This document shows positions 1 to 8,770 of a DNA stretch of 64,000 nt, piece after piece. Each line of letters begins with the position of its first letter. The first letter of the stretch is position 1. Below the pieces are notes generated by a model. The model ran no database searches and was not told the DNA's origin. It saw only the letters and a list, made by a program, of their open reading frames with translations. The stretch spans positions 1 through 64,000 of the forward strand of contig JAILLF010000017.1 of NCBI GenBank assembly GCA_024693365.1. Reading direction: 5' to 3'. A program made the position numbers and the translations under genes. The stretch is from Acetatifactor sp. GTDB taxonomy: Bacteria; Bacillota; Clostridia; Lachnospirales; Lachnospiraceae.

Positions 1-79
1 ATTTGCTGAGCTCTTTTGTCTCGACAGACGAATCTCGTTTCTTCAATTTAGGGGTCAAACTTAGCTTTTTGTCATTCTA

Positions 80-829
80 CCCGTAGTCTTTTCCATTTTC
101 CTACGGGCCATTTTGCTTCTTTTGCATTTTTGCCCGTAGTCTTTTCCTGCTTCCTACGGGTCATTTTGCTTCTTTTGCTTTTTTGCCCGTAGTCTTTTCC
201 TGCTTCCTACGGGTCATTTTGCTTTTTTTGCTTTTTTGCCCGTTGTCCTTTTCGGCTTCCTACGTGTCATTTTGGTTCGTTTGTTGTTTTGCCCGTAGTC
301 CTTTCGACTTCCCTACGGGTCATTTTGCTTCTTTTGCAGTTTTGCCCGTAGTCCTTTCCAACTTCCTACGGGTCATTTTGCTTCTTTTGCAGTTTTGCCC
401 GTAGTCTTTTCCGGCTTCCTACGGGCCATTTTGCTTCTTTTGCTTTTTTGCCCGTAGTCTTTTCCAACTTCCTACGGGTCAATTTGCTTCTTTTGCAGTT
501 TTGCCCGTAGTCCTTTCCAACTTCCTACGGGTCATTTTGCTTCTTTTGCAGTTTTGCCCGTAGTCCTTTCCAACTTCCTACGGGTCATTTTGCTTCTTTT
601 GCTTTTTTGCCCGTAGTCCTTTCCAACTTCCTACGGGTCAAATTGCTTCTTTTGCAGTTTTGCCCGTAGTCTTTTCCATTTTCCTACGGGCCATTTTGCT
701 TCTTTTGCATTTTCGCCCGTAGTCTTTTCCGGCTTCCTACGGGCCATTTTGCTTCTTTTGCTTTTTTGCCCGTAGCCTTTTCCAACTTCCTACGGGTCAT
801 TTTGCTTCTTTTGCCTTTTTTGCCCGTAA
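80..829. repeat. 53-bp hairpin tandem repeat array 1 (14 full units plus a fragment)
   Basis: Units begin at 80, 133, 186, 239, 292, 345, 398, 451, 504, 557, 610, 663, 716 and 769, exactly 53 bp apart; the last full unit is 54 bp and a broken copy starts at 823. Each unit opens with CCCGTAG, has a loop of about 14 nt, closes with CTACGGG, and continues with about 25 nt of T-rich sequence on the plus strand. Arms are intact in all full units except the fourth, where both are mutated. Variation is concentrated at the loop (AAC, TGC, GGC or ATT), the base after CTACGGG (T or C) and a triplet near the end. Units 6 and 9 are identical, as are 7 and 13, while 1 and 12 differ at one base. Function unknown; the short plus-strand ORFs inside are by-products of the repeat. 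Confidence 0.95.
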
Positions 830-1085
830 TTTCTATGTTATCCCATGTTTTCTTCGCAATTTTGGATAACCTGTCACGGAGTTTACACTACCCAAGCTGC
901 TTACAAGTCTATTTACTTTCCATACGCTTAACGCAACTTCACGTTTGTTGCTTTTTTGTTTTACTCAATCGGAGAAAGACAACACGTATCCATCTTCGCT
1001 CTTACCATGTTGCATTTTAGGCCTCGCGTTCTTCGAAGATGCAACAAAATACTCCATGCATGCCGCAATGTGTTGCATTTGCCGT
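830..1085. other. Intergenic stretch with repeated TGTTGCAT octamers
   Basis: No gene is supported here. TGTTGCAT occurs at 1009-1016 and 1071-1078, and its reverse complement ATGCAACA at 1039-1046, so two alternative stem-loops are possible just beyond the stop codon of the minus-strand mutase gene. They may form its 3' end, but there is no clear T-run. Nothing else is visible. Confidence 0.4.
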
Positions 1086-2807
1086 CTATAAAAGGGCCTT
1101 TAAGTCCTCCGTGAGCTTCGCAAGTCTCTCCTGCGCATCCGCTTCGCTCGTTCCCTTCACGCCCATGTAGAACTTGATCTTGGGCTCCGTTCCGGAAGGC
1201 CTTGCGCAGCACCACTCATCATTAGGGAGTTCAAAATACAGTACGTTGGATTTGGGAAGTCCCGTGGGTGTCTTCTCCCCAGTCTCCAGATCCAAAATCT
1301 CGTCCGTAAGGTAATCACGGAGCTTTAACACTTTGCTCTCGCCAATAAATTTCGGCGGATTCTGACGAAGCTTTTCCATGGTCGCCGCAATCTGCTTCGC
1401 GCCATCAATTCCCTTCATGGTGATGGTATACTGACCTTCCTTGAAATATCCGTACTTTTCATAAATTTCCGTCATCATGTCGCAAAGAGTCTTCCCCTGC
1501 TTCTTGCAGTAAGCAGCCACCTCACAAAGACAGGTCACCGCCACGATGGCGTCCTTGTCACGTGCATGCGTTCCGGCAAGACATCCATAGGACTCCTCCA
1601 GTCCAAATACGTAATTGTAGCTGTGGTTCTCCTCAAAGAACTTGATCTGTTCACCAATGTACTTAAATCCCGTCAGCGTCTCGATGAGCTTTACGCCGTA
1701 GGCCTTGCTGATCGGGAAGGTCATGTTCGTCGTCACGATCGTTGTCACCAATGCAGGATTTTCCGGCATCAGTCCCATGGCCGTGCGCTCGCGTAAAATA
1801 TACTCCGCAAGAAGCATGCCCGACATGTTGCCCGTAAATGCCTTGTATTCTCCCGTCTTTGAATCCTTCGCATAAATGCCGAGGCGGTCTGCGTCAGGAT
1901 CCGTCGCCATCACCACGTCCGCATCCTTCTCCTTCGCCAGGCGAAGCGCATAGGTAAACGCCTTTGGATCTTCGGGATTCGGATACTCAAGCGTCGTGAA
2001 GTTCGGGTCGGGGTTCTCCTGCTCCGGAACCACGTAAACGTTCTGGAATCCCAGTTCCTTCAGCACTCTCTGCACGGGCTTGTTTCCCGTACCGCAAAGG
2101 GGCGTGTAAACGATTTTGAAATCCTTCGCCATCTCCTCGATCACCTCTGGATGGAGGATCTGCTTCTTTAATTCCGCAATGAAAAGGTCATCAATCTCCT
2201 TCCCGATCACTTGATACAGGCCGGCCGCCATGGCTTCTTCCCTGCTCATGGTCTTGACGGAAGCAAAATCCGTAACCGCCCGTACTTCACCAATGATCTC
2301 CTTGTCCCTGGGCGCCGTGATCTGGGAACCATCCTCCCAATATACCTTGTAACCATTGTATTCCGGAGGATTATGACTCGCCGTCACCATAACGCCAGCC
2401 GTGCAGCCAAGGGTTCTCAGCGCAAAGGACAGCTCCGGCGTGGGGCGAAGGCTCTCAAAAATATAGGCTTTGATCCCGTTTGCGGCCATGCAAAGTGCCG
2501 TCTCCTCGGCAAATTCCGTACTCATGCGGCGATTGTCAAAGGAAATGGCAACGCCCTTTTCCTGCGTGCCCTGCTTTAAGATATAATTAGCAAGTCCCTG
2601 CGTCGCCTTCCTTACGGTATATACGTTCATGCGGTTCGTTCCTGCTGCAACAACGCCGCGAAGGCCGCCCGTGCCAAATTCCAATTCACGGTAAAAACGG
2701 TCTTCCACTTCCGCCTCGTTGTTACGGATCGCCAAAAGCTCTTCCTTCGTCTTTACGTCAAAATAATCATCCTCTAACCAAAGCTGAAACGCCTCTCTAT
2801 ATCCCAT
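1086..2807 (-). CDS. Phospho-sugar mutase (phosphoglucomutase/phosphomannomutase family)
   Basis: This is a 573-residue alpha-D-phosphohexomutase, expected to interconvert hexose 6-phosphate and hexose 1-phosphate in the cytoplasm. All four family signatures are visible: the serine loop TASHNP at 142-147 (phosphoserine 144), the metal loop DPDADR at 303-308, the sugar loop GLEESYG near 402-408 and the phosphate loop RPSGTEPKIKFY near the C terminus. Length fits the Firmicutes PgcA-type enzymes. The ATG follows GGAGG at 7 nt. A paralogue lies immediately upstream, separated by a terminator, so the two are probably transcribed separately. The likely role is Glc-1-P supply for the nucleotide sugars made in this locus. 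Substrate preference (Glc, Man or GlcN) cannot be read from sequence. Confidence 0.93.
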   Translation of the reverse strand: MGYREAFQLWLEDDYFDVKTKEELLAIRNNEAEVEDRFYRELEFGTGGLRGVVAAGTNRMNVYTVRKATQGLANYILKQGTQEKGVAISFDNRRMSTEFAEETALCMAANGIKAYIFESLRPTPELSFALRTLGCTAGVMVTASHNPPEYNGYKVYWEDGSQITAPRDKEIIGEVRAVTDFASVKTMSREEAMAAGLYQVIGKEIDDLFIAELKKQILHPEVIEEMAKDFKIVYTPLCGTGNKPVQRVLKELGFQNVYVVPEQENPDPNFTTLEYPNPEDPKAFTYALRLAKEKDADVVMATDPDADRLGIYAKDSKTGEYKAFTGNMSGMLLAEYILRERTAMGLMPENPALVTTIVTTNMTFPISKAYGVKLIETLTGFKYIGEQIKFFEENHSYNYVFGLEESYGCLAGTHARDKDAIVAVTCLCEVAAYCKKQGKTLCDMMTEIYEKYGYFKEGQYTITMKGIDGAKQIAATMEKLRQNPPKFIGESKVLKLRDYLTDEILDLETGEKTPTGLPKSNVLYFELPNDEWCCARPSGTEPKIKFYMGVKGTSEADAQERLAKLTEDLKALL

Positions 2808-2976
2808 TTACTTTCCTCCTTCATCAGCGCCATGTCGATAACTGCCTCTCCGATGCGGCGCCAGCTTTTTTCTTTTATCAGGTTGCCCCGATTTCCCGCA
2901 TTTATCTTATCACACTTTCCATTGATCCGCAACGAAAGAAATCCTTAATGCGCCGCGGTCTTGGCGCCCCAAAAAC

Positions 2977-3018
2977 AAAAAACCGCGCCGTCCAGCCAGT
3001 GAACGTGCGCGGTTTTTT
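2977..3018. terminator. Bidirectional-looking rho-independent terminator between the mutase genes
   Basis: A perfect 12-bp stem, AAAAAACCGCGC at 2977-2988 paired with GCGCGGTTTTTT at 3007-3018, is flanked by A and T runs on both sides. It lies 15 bp beyond the stop codon of the mutase at 3033-4715 and should end that transcript on the minus strand. Confidence 0.85.
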
Positions 3019-3032
3019 AATCTCCGCCAGTG

Positions 3033-4715
3033 TTATGCCAAAAGTGCCTTTGCAGCCTCAGCCAGCGTATCCTTCTTTGCCTGGGCCTCCGCAAGATCCT
3101 TGCCCTTCGTGGTGAAGTAGATCTTGATCTTGGGCTCGGTGCCGGAAGGACGAACAATCACGGTGGAACCATCCTCGAGGCCATAGATCAGCACGTTTGC
3201 CTTGGGAAGTCCCGTCTCCTCGGGCTTTGCGTAATCCGTCACCTTCGTCACGGCAATGCCTGCGAACTCCTTGGGAGCGTTCTCGCGAAGTCCCTTCATG
3301 ATGGAAGCCATCTTATCCATGCCGGAAAGACCAGGGAATTCAAAGGAATCCACCTTGTTCAGGTATCTTCCGTACTGTGCGTAAATCTCCTCAAGCCTTT
3401 GCTTGATGGAGGAACCGATGCTTCTGTAGTAAGCGGCCATCTCACAGATCAGCATGGATGCGATCACGGCATCCTTGTCACGAACGTAAGGGCCTGCCAG
3501 ATAACCATAGCTCTCCTCGAAACCGAAGATGAAGCGATCCACCTCGCCTGCTGCCTCGAGCTGCGCGATCTGGTCTCCGATCCACTTAAATCCCGTCAGC
3601 ACGTGACGAAGCTCAACGCCATAATGCTCAGCCACTGCATCTGCCAGCGGCGTGGAAACAAGACTCATGACCGCTACGGGATTCTTCGGCATGGTACCCT
3701 TCTCAATACGGCCCGCGCAGATGTAATCCAACAGCAGAACGCCCATCTCGTTTCCGGAAACCAGCTCATAGCTGCCATCCGGACACTTCATGGCAATACC
3801 CACGCGGTCTGCGTCAGGATCCGTTGCCAGCATAAGGTCTGCGCCTTCCTTCTTTGCAAGCTCAAGGCCATACTTCAGTGCCTCAAAAATCTCAGGATTG
3901 GGATAAGGACAGGTGGTGAAATATCCGCTCGGATACTCCTGCTCGGGCACGATCGTCACGTCCGTGATTCCCATGTCATGCAGGATTCTCGTAACTGGTA
4001 CAAGCCCAGTGCCGTTCAAAGGAGAGTAAACAAGCTTTAAGCCGGAAGTCTTTGCCAGACCAGGACGAACCTGCCTAGCCTCAATTGCCTCATAAAATGC
4101 CTTCTTACAGTCATCTCCCGCAAAACGGATGAGTCCCTGCTCAACGCCCTCCGCAAAGGACATAACCTTTGCGCCGGTCAGTACGTCCGTCTTCTGGATC
4201 TCCGCGTAAACGATGGCTGCCGCGTCATCCGTCATCTGACAGCCGTCAGGGCCATAGGCCTTATATCCGTTGTACTTCGAAGGATTATGGGATGCCGTCA
4301 CCATAATGCCTGCGTTGCAGTTATAGTATCTCGTTGCAAAGGAAAGCGCGGGCACGGGCATCAGCGCGTCGTAAATGCGGACCTTAATGCCATTCGCTGC
4401 AAGCACGCCTGCTGCCTCCTTTGCAAACACGTCGCTCTTTAAGCGGCTGTCATAGGAAATTGCCACGGTCTGGTTGCCGCCCTGCGTCAGAACCCAATTC
4501 GCCAACCCCTGCGTTGCCTGACGAACCACCCAAATATTCATGCGGTTCGTGCCGGCGCCGAGCGTTCCGCGAAGCCCCGCCGTACCAAACTGTAGGGAAA
4601 CGGCAAAGCGATCCTTGATCTCCTCGTCATTGTCCTTTACCTTTAAGAGCTCCGGCAACAGATCCGGATCCTCCAAGTCAAATGCTGCCCAACGATCATA
4701 CTCCTGCTTGTACAT
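3033..4715 (-). CDS. Second phospho-sugar mutase (phosphoglucomutase/phosphomannomutase family)
   Basis: This 560-residue alpha-D-phosphohexomutase is a paralogue of its downstream neighbour, sharing architecture but clearly diverged. It has the serine loop TASHNP at 140-145 (catalytic Ser142), the metal loop DPDADR near 300, the sugar loop GFEESYG and a C-terminal RPSGTEPKIKIY phosphate loop, so it should be active. The ATG is preceded by AAAGGAGG at about 9 nt. A good promoter sits about 180 bp upstream (4894-4922) and a strong terminator follows the stop, so the gene looks monocistronic. Two adjacent copies suggest separate substrates, for example glucose versus mannose or glucosamine phosphates, or separate regulation; this is inference. 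Confidence 0.93.
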   Translation of the reverse strand: MYKQEYDRWAAFDLEDPDLLPELLKVKDNDEEIKDRFAVSLQFGTAGLRGTLGAGTNRMNIWVVRQATQGLANWVLTQGGNQTVAISYDSRLKSDVFAKEAAGVLAANGIKVRIYDALMPVPALSFATRYYNCNAGIMVTASHNPSKYNGYKAYGPDGCQMTDDAAAIVYAEIQKTDVLTGAKVMSFAEGVEQGLIRFAGDDCKKAFYEAIEARQVRPGLAKTSGLKLVYSPLNGTGLVPVTRILHDMGITDVTIVPEQEYPSGYFTTCPYPNPEIFEALKYGLELAKKEGADLMLATDPDADRVGIAMKCPDGSYELVSGNEMGVLLLDYICAGRIEKGTMPKNPVAVMSLVSTPLADAVAEHYGVELRHVLTGFKWIGDQIAQLEAAGEVDRFIFGFEESYGYLAGPYVRDKDAVIASMLICEMAAYYRSIGSSIKQRLEEIYAQYGRYLNKVDSFEFPGLSGMDKMASIMKGLRENAPKEFAGIAVTKVTDYAKPEETGLPKANVLIYGLEDGSTVIVRPSGTEPKIKIYFTTKGKDLAEAQAKKDTLAEAAKALLA

Positions 4716-5065
4716 AAGTCCAAACCTCCTTTATGTTTCAATAGTCTGTCAAGAACTATCGTCCTCCGTAAAAACATCATCTCATAACCCGTCATCTCAT
4801 CAAATTATTGTCGCAGCAAGCCGCCGTTTGGTATAAAATGACTTTACAAAAGACATCTCTCTCAAAAAAAGATTCACTAAAATTCACTATAGTATTTTAC
4901 CACGTTAGCTCAGCCCTATCAAGTGTTAGCTTCATAAGTCTCGCATTGCAAACCTCGCTTGGTACGGAACTTATCATCGTCCGTGCCTCAGATTCTTTTC
5001 GGCAGAGAACCTTTCGCAGTCCATGCCCTAGATCTCCTTACGTAAGGAACTCGCCACTGATCCCG
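4716..5065. other. Intergenic region with mutase promoter and repeated TTACGTAAGGAA
   Basis: No gene is supported in these 350 bp. They hold the promoter at 4894-4922 and a leader of about 170 nt before the mutase start. Near the right end TTACGTAAGGAA occurs twice, at about 5039 and overlapping the stop codon of the nuclease-like gene at 5066; the first copy lies in the perfect palindrome CCTTACGTAAGG (5037-5048). I see no riboswitch I can name in the long leader. Confidence 0.5.
4894..4922 (-). promoter_or_regulatory. Sigma-A type promoter for the upstream mutase gene
   Basis: Reading the minus strand, TTGATA (4922-4917) is followed by a 17-bp spacer and TAAAAT (4899-4894). This predicts a start near 4887 and an untranslated leader of about 170 nt for the mutase at 3033-4715. 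Confidence 0.65.
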
Positions 5066-5866
5066 TTACGTAAGGAATCTGTCGATCTTGCTGCGGATCA
5101 AAGATATGTCCAGCGGATGATCGGCCGTTTCCATTGATATAATCAGCTTATCCCCTAACAGTATCCCACTTTTCTCATAGGCTTCTATCTTCAGGTAATT
5201 CTTTGCGGCATAGTCATTTTCATCTATGAGTCCAAAATGTTCCCAGTATATCGTCTTTCTTGTCCTAACGTTTAAGCAGGCAAAATCAGGATATGACGTT
5301 TTATGTTCAATCAATGACACTTTAGGTTCATAACAATACGGGATCTTCATTTTATGGAACGTATCTGCTATTATTTTCTCTGATTTTGAGCGAACCTTTT
5401 CTCCTCGATCCGTTTCATATTTCCCTTGTTCCGGGTAGGAATTCTGCCCACCAGGATGTTCCTCCATCCATTGCTTAACATATTCTTCGTCCGTTATGGC
5501 AATGGGCGTCACATATTCCTTTCTCCCCTTGCATAGCTTGTCGTAGATTTCATCCAAGCATTTTGGATCATACTTTTTCAAAAAGCTCTCCATGTTCCGA
5601 TACTCCTCTTCCAATGCTTTGAATGCTTTGTTTTCATATTCCCGTTGAATCAATTTGGGAATGATTGCCTTGTCCTTGGCGTGCACGTAAACTGCTTTCC
5701 CCGCCCCCTTCTCTCGAAAATAGTACTGTGGAAATCCCTTTGAATTTGTCACCCTTAAACTTCCTTCTGGCAAACCCTCCTGTGCTTTCTTCCTCTTCTT
5801 AGCGCTCGCCAACAAACTTTTCAACTCTCGAAACTGTTCCTTCAATTCTTTTGAATAATCAATCAT
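5066..5866 (-). CDS. PD-(D/E)XK nuclease-like protein, uncharacterised
   Basis: The protein has 266 residues from the chosen ATG at 5866, which follows GAGGGGG at 8 nt; an upstream ATG at 5893 adds nine residues but has no ribosome site. The N-terminal half is charged and helical (Lys/Glu-rich, probably coiled). The C-terminal half resembles a PD-(D/E)XK fold: a helix RSKSEKIIADTF with an acidic residue, then SYPDF, then a strand ending YWEHFG, the order E...PD...E-x-H seen in several restriction-endonuclease-like families. I cannot assign a named family or substrate. The 53-bp hairpin array 2 begins 42 bp upstream of the start codon. Alternative: a non-catalytic member of the fold, since the usual Lys of the last motif is not obvious. 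Confidence 0.6.
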   Translation of the reverse strand: MIDYSKELKEQFRELKSLLASAKKRKKAQEGLPEGSLRVTNSKGFPQYYFREKGAGKAVYVHAKDKAIIPKLIQREYENKAFKALEEEYRNMESFLKKYDPKCLDEIYDKLCKGRKEYVTPIAITDEEYVKQWMEEHPGGQNSYPEQGKYETDRGEKVRSKSEKIIADTFHKMKIPYCYEPKVSLIEHKTSYPDFACLNVRTRKTIYWEHFGLIDENDYAAKNYLKIEAYEKSGILLGDKLIISMETADHPLDISLIRSKIDRFLT

Positions 5867-5907
5867 GTTTTGTTTCCCCCTCTTCTTCCGCATAATTTTA
5901 TGATCTC

Positions 5908-6155
5908 TACCGCCGCAATCTCCATTTGCGGTATCAGGTGGTATGATTTACATCCCTTACTACCGCCCACAGCCCATTTTCCCCCTCCAGGCGGTATCAT
6001 TCCTCTCAACTACTACCGCTCAGAACCTACTTTCCCCCTCCAGGCGGTACCATTCCGCTAAATTACTACCGCCCAGAACCTACTTTCCCTCTCCAGGCGG
6101 TACCATTCCTCTCAACCACTACCGCTCAGAACCTACTTTCCCCCTCCAGGCGGTA
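5908..6155. repeat. 53-bp hairpin tandem repeat array 2 (5 units)
   Basis: Units begin at 5908, 5961, 6014, 6067 and 6120, exactly 53 bp apart like array 1. Each starts with TACCGCC (or TACCGCT), has about 22 nt including ACTTTCCCCCTCC, and closes with GGCGGTA, followed by a CATTCC-type tail. The first unit is the most degenerate and lies directly upstream of the nuclease-like gene. The arms differ from array 1, but period, arm length (7 bp) and unit plan are the same, and both have CCATT after the right arm in several units. From 6156 to 6317 there is nothing else except the stem-loop at 6259-6294. Confidence 0.93.
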
Positions 6156-6258
6156 CTACGCACAACAAAAACACATAAGTCACAAATCTTTGAATATAAA
6201 ATTGGAATAATCATGGCAAATTGAGATGCCCTTGCCACAGGGCTAAAAGATTTAGATA

Positions 6259-6294
6259 TTCTTGGCAGTACTCAATTGATCGTACCGCCAAGAA
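6259..6294 (-). terminator. Stem-loop downstream of the HD-GYP gene
   Basis: TTCTTGGC at 6259 pairs with GCCAAGAA ending at 6294, and an inner GTAC/GTAC extends the stem around a 10-nt loop. It lies 24 bp after the stop codon of the HD-GYP gene. The following minus-strand sequence is T/A-rich but lacks a clean T-run, so termination is likely rather than certain. Confidence 0.5.
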
Positions 6295-6317
6295 CAAAGA
6301 AGATTAAATGTCTTACG

Positions 6318-8027
6318 TCACAAAGCAGCATAATACTTTTCCAGCCTCGGTCTTGCCTTCTCGTAAACGGTCTTCAGGCTCGGGTCGAACTGCGTGCCCA
6401 TGCCTTCCATGATGATGGCGTCTGCCTTCGCAAAATCAAAGGCTTCCTTGTAAACGCGCTTGCTCACCAGCGCGTCATACACGTCTGCGATCGCCATGAT
6501 CCTTGCCTCGATCGGAATCTCTTCCCCGGCCAGCCCCTTCGGATATCCGGAACCGTCCCAGCGCTCGTGATGATAATGCGCTACATTCTCCGCGATGATC
6601 TTAAACGACTCATCCTCCGTGTGCGCAAGAATCTCATGAATGACGCGGGCGCCCTCAGCCGCATGGCTCTTCATCTTCTCATACTCCTCCGGATTGAATC
6701 TTCCGGGTTTTCTGAGCACCTCGTCATCGACTGCGATCTTCCCAAGATCATGCATCGGCGCAGCCTTCACGACGTCCTTACAAAATTCCTCCGAAAGCGA
6801 CAACGTACCTTCTTTCTTGATCTCATCGATCAGGATTCTAACGCCCTCACTTGTCCTCTTGATATGTCCGCCGGTGGAATTGTCACGACTTTCCACCATC
6901 ATTGCAAGACTCATGATCAGATTGTCATGCATCTCCACGATGTGCTGCGTCTTATTCTCTACTTCTCTCTTCAGGTTCTCGTTATAGGAGTCCAGAAGAT
7001 TGATGTATTTTCTGTTCTGCGTGTCATCCGTGAACGTGACAAGGTAGCCGCGCCTGCGGACGCCGTCATTGAGGAAGCTTACGTTCACGTTATAGAACCT
7101 CTCCTCTTCCTCTTTTCCTGCCTCTCCTTTTACCACGTAAACAAACAGCGCGTTGTCCGGGTTCTTGCTAAATCCGTCAATAAAATGCCGCAGCTTCCGT
7201 TCCGCAGGCTTATACCCCAAAGGCTGGTCCACTGCCAAAAGAGACAATTCCGGCACGATTGCCCTCGCCGTCTCATTGCTTCCCAAATACTTATACTTGA
7301 AATCAAAGGATACGTATCCGATGGACCTCTCCCGGACCATGGAATCGATCACCGTGTCGCTCACGTTATAAAGGTTCAGCCGGTATGCGATCAACAGATA
7401 CAGGAACTGCGCAATGACGTAACCAAGCGGTATCAGATCCACCTTATTCGTGACATGTTTGCCGCCAAAAAAGATAAATATAACGATGATGATCGGGAAA
7501 ATCAAAAGATGAATGATTGTCCTTGGAATCTGGCGCTTCTTCAGCCAGGAATAACCAATCACAATGAGCTCTGCCCCAAAAATCACGCACACGACAACGT
7601 AAAAGAAGGTGTGCATCCAACCGTATTCCTTATACAAAATCTTTGTCGTGCCAACTAATTCAAAGGACAGATTTTTATAAAACAGATCCAGATAACCAAT
7701 CGTCAACGCGGACGCATACAAGAGACAGCTCAGCACAAACAAAAGAATCCTGCTCCACCTTCCAAGCTCGACGCCGCACAGATGCAATATGGTGAACAGC
7801 ATAAAAAACTGGAGAAAGCAACCGCCGAGATACGTGATCTTTACCGCCACGATCACCTCATTGATCGTGCCTGAAATTCCAAGCAACAAGTACCCAAGGC
7901 AAGCGATCGGTATCAGCGTGAATACCATCGTTATGCTTGCGTCGAAATGCTTATGCCACATATAGACGTAGATTGCGGAAAACAGAAGTGATAGTAAAAA
8001 TACACTCCCATAAAATAATACCGTCAA
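6318..8027 (-). CDS. 7TM sensor with PAS-like and HD-GYP domains (putative cyclic-dinucleotide phosphodiesterase)
   Basis: About 569 residues. Seven hydrophobic segments fill the first 230 residues, matching the histidine-kinase-type N-terminal 7TM sensor region. A PAS-like segment (about 235-350) and a short coiled linker follow, then a complete HD-GYP domain with HDLGK and HHERWDGSGYP. HD-GYP enzymes generally hydrolyse c-di-GMP or related cyclic dinucleotides; the ligand is unknown. I chose the TTG at 8027, 18 bp after the upstream stop and preceded by AGGAAAGAGGG. The longer reading from a GTG at 8093 overlaps the upstream gene by 49 bp, has no good ribosome site and adds a charged tail. 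Last gene of a DUF1700-DUF4097 group. Confidence 0.88.
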   Translation of the reverse strand: MTVLFYGSVFLLSLLFSAIYVYMWHKHFDASITMVFTLIPIACLGYLLLGISGTINEVIVAVKITYLGGCFLQFFMLFTILHLCGVELGRWSRILLFVLSCLLYASALTIGYLDLFYKNLSFELVGTTKILYKEYGWMHTFFYVVVCVIFGAELIVIGYSWLKKRQIPRTIIHLLIFPIIIVIFIFFGGKHVTNKVDLIPLGYVIAQFLYLLIAYRLNLYNVSDTVIDSMVRERSIGYVSFDFKYKYLGSNETARAIVPELSLLAVDQPLGYKPAERKLRHFIDGFSKNPDNALFVYVVKGEAGKEEEERFYNVNVSFLNDGVRRRGYLVTFTDDTQNRKYINLLDSYNENLKREVENKTQHIVEMHDNLIMSLAMMVESRDNSTGGHIKRTSEGVRILIDEIKKEGTLSLSEEFCKDVVKAAPMHDLGKIAVDDEVLRKPGRFNPEEYEKMKSHAAEGARVIHEILAHTEDESFKIIAENVAHYHHERWDGSGYPKGLAGEEIPIEARIMAIADVYDALVSKRVYKEAFDFAKADAIIMEGMGTQFDPSLKTVYEKARPRLEKYYAAL

Positions 8028-8044
8028 ATTCTTGTCCCTCTTTC

Positions 8045-8770
8045 CTACTTGATCTCTAGCTTTACGTCGCCCGTGTTCGTCTTCACGCGGCACGTTCCGC
8101 CGTCCGATGAATCAGGCACCTCTATGTCACCTGTGTTTGACTTTGTCTCAAAGCGTTTTCCGGAAAGAAAACTTCCCGTCACGTCGCCCGTCACCGTCTC
8201 CACGTAAATCGCATCTCCGTCACATTCCCTGAAGCTCACGTCGCCCGTGTTGAGATCCACTTTGATCTCTTCACCCGCGATTACGCGCGTCAGCTCCACG
8301 TCACCCGTATTTCCCTTCAAATACAGGTTTTGACACTTAACGTCCGTAAGCCGGACGTCGCCCGTGTTATTTTCAATCTTGATCTCACCATATTCCGCTT
8401 TCGGAAGTGCCATCGTAACCGTGGGACTTTCCGTCCAAAAACCAATCTTCTCGTACCAAGGCCTTTCATCCGACACGGTGATGATGAGCGTATCGTTTTC
8501 CACTTTCACCTGATGCCGCGCCTTTTCCTCTTCACGGAAGGTCACGTGACACTTCTCATCTTCAGACTTTACAAGGATGACGTCCTCTATGTCTCCCTTA
8601 ACCGTCAGATTGACAAATGCCTCTTCCACGTCGCATGCATTCGTCACGTACTGGGCAGTACTAAAGCTTTCCAAGTTAAATCCTGCCTGGAAGAGCGTCT
8701 TTACAATGATCACGGCTCCAATCACGCATAAGAGCACGCCGATCAAATTCCAGATAAGCCATTTACGCAC
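8045..8770 (-). CDS. DUF4097 family membrane-anchored beta-repeat protein
   Basis: The protein has 241 residues. One N-terminal membrane segment (about 4-26) anchors an extracytoplasmic region of repeated short beta strands with the recurring core NTGDV, seen five or more times between residues 130 and 240. This is the DUF4097 (putative adhesin-like) pattern. The start is a GTG at 8770 overlapping the stop of the upstream DUF1700 gene, with GGAGG about 10 nt upstream, indicating translational coupling. In Firmicutes DUF4097 proteins commonly follow a PadR regulator and a DUF1700 protein in envelope-stress operons; no PadR gene is present here. Exact function is unknown. Confidence 0.87.
   Translation of the reverse strand: MRKWLIWNLIGVLLCVIGAVIIVKTLFQAGFNLESFSTAQYVTNACDVEEAFVNLTVKGDIEDVILVKSEDEKCHVTFREEEKARHQVKVENDTLIITVSDERPWYEKIGFWTESPTVTMALPKAEYGEIKIENNTGDVRLTDVKCQNLYLKGNTGDVELTRVIAGEEIKVDLNTGDVSFRECDGDAIYVETVTGDVTGSFLSGKRFETKSNTGDIEVPDSSDGGTCRVKTNTGDVKLEIK

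Noticed and set aside
80..829. Array 1 as a CRISPR array
   Set aside because: The whole 53-bp unit is conserved, including the supposed spacer part, and many units are identical. There are no unique spacers and no cas genes nearby.
183..1020. Small plus-strand ORFs in array 1 (183-404 and 766-1020)
   Set aside because: They are read-throughs of the 53-bp repeat and adjoining sequence, low in complexity, with no ribosome site.
3030..4040. A 336-residue plus-strand ORF antisense to the second mutase
   Set aside because: The minus-strand mutase is complete with all catalytic motifs. The antisense frame is Cys/His/Leu-rich and has no recognisable motif.
6276..7658. A 460-residue plus-strand ORF antisense to the HD-GYP gene
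   Set aside because: It mirrors a clear HD-GYP protein, has no family pattern and begins inside the terminator stem-loop.
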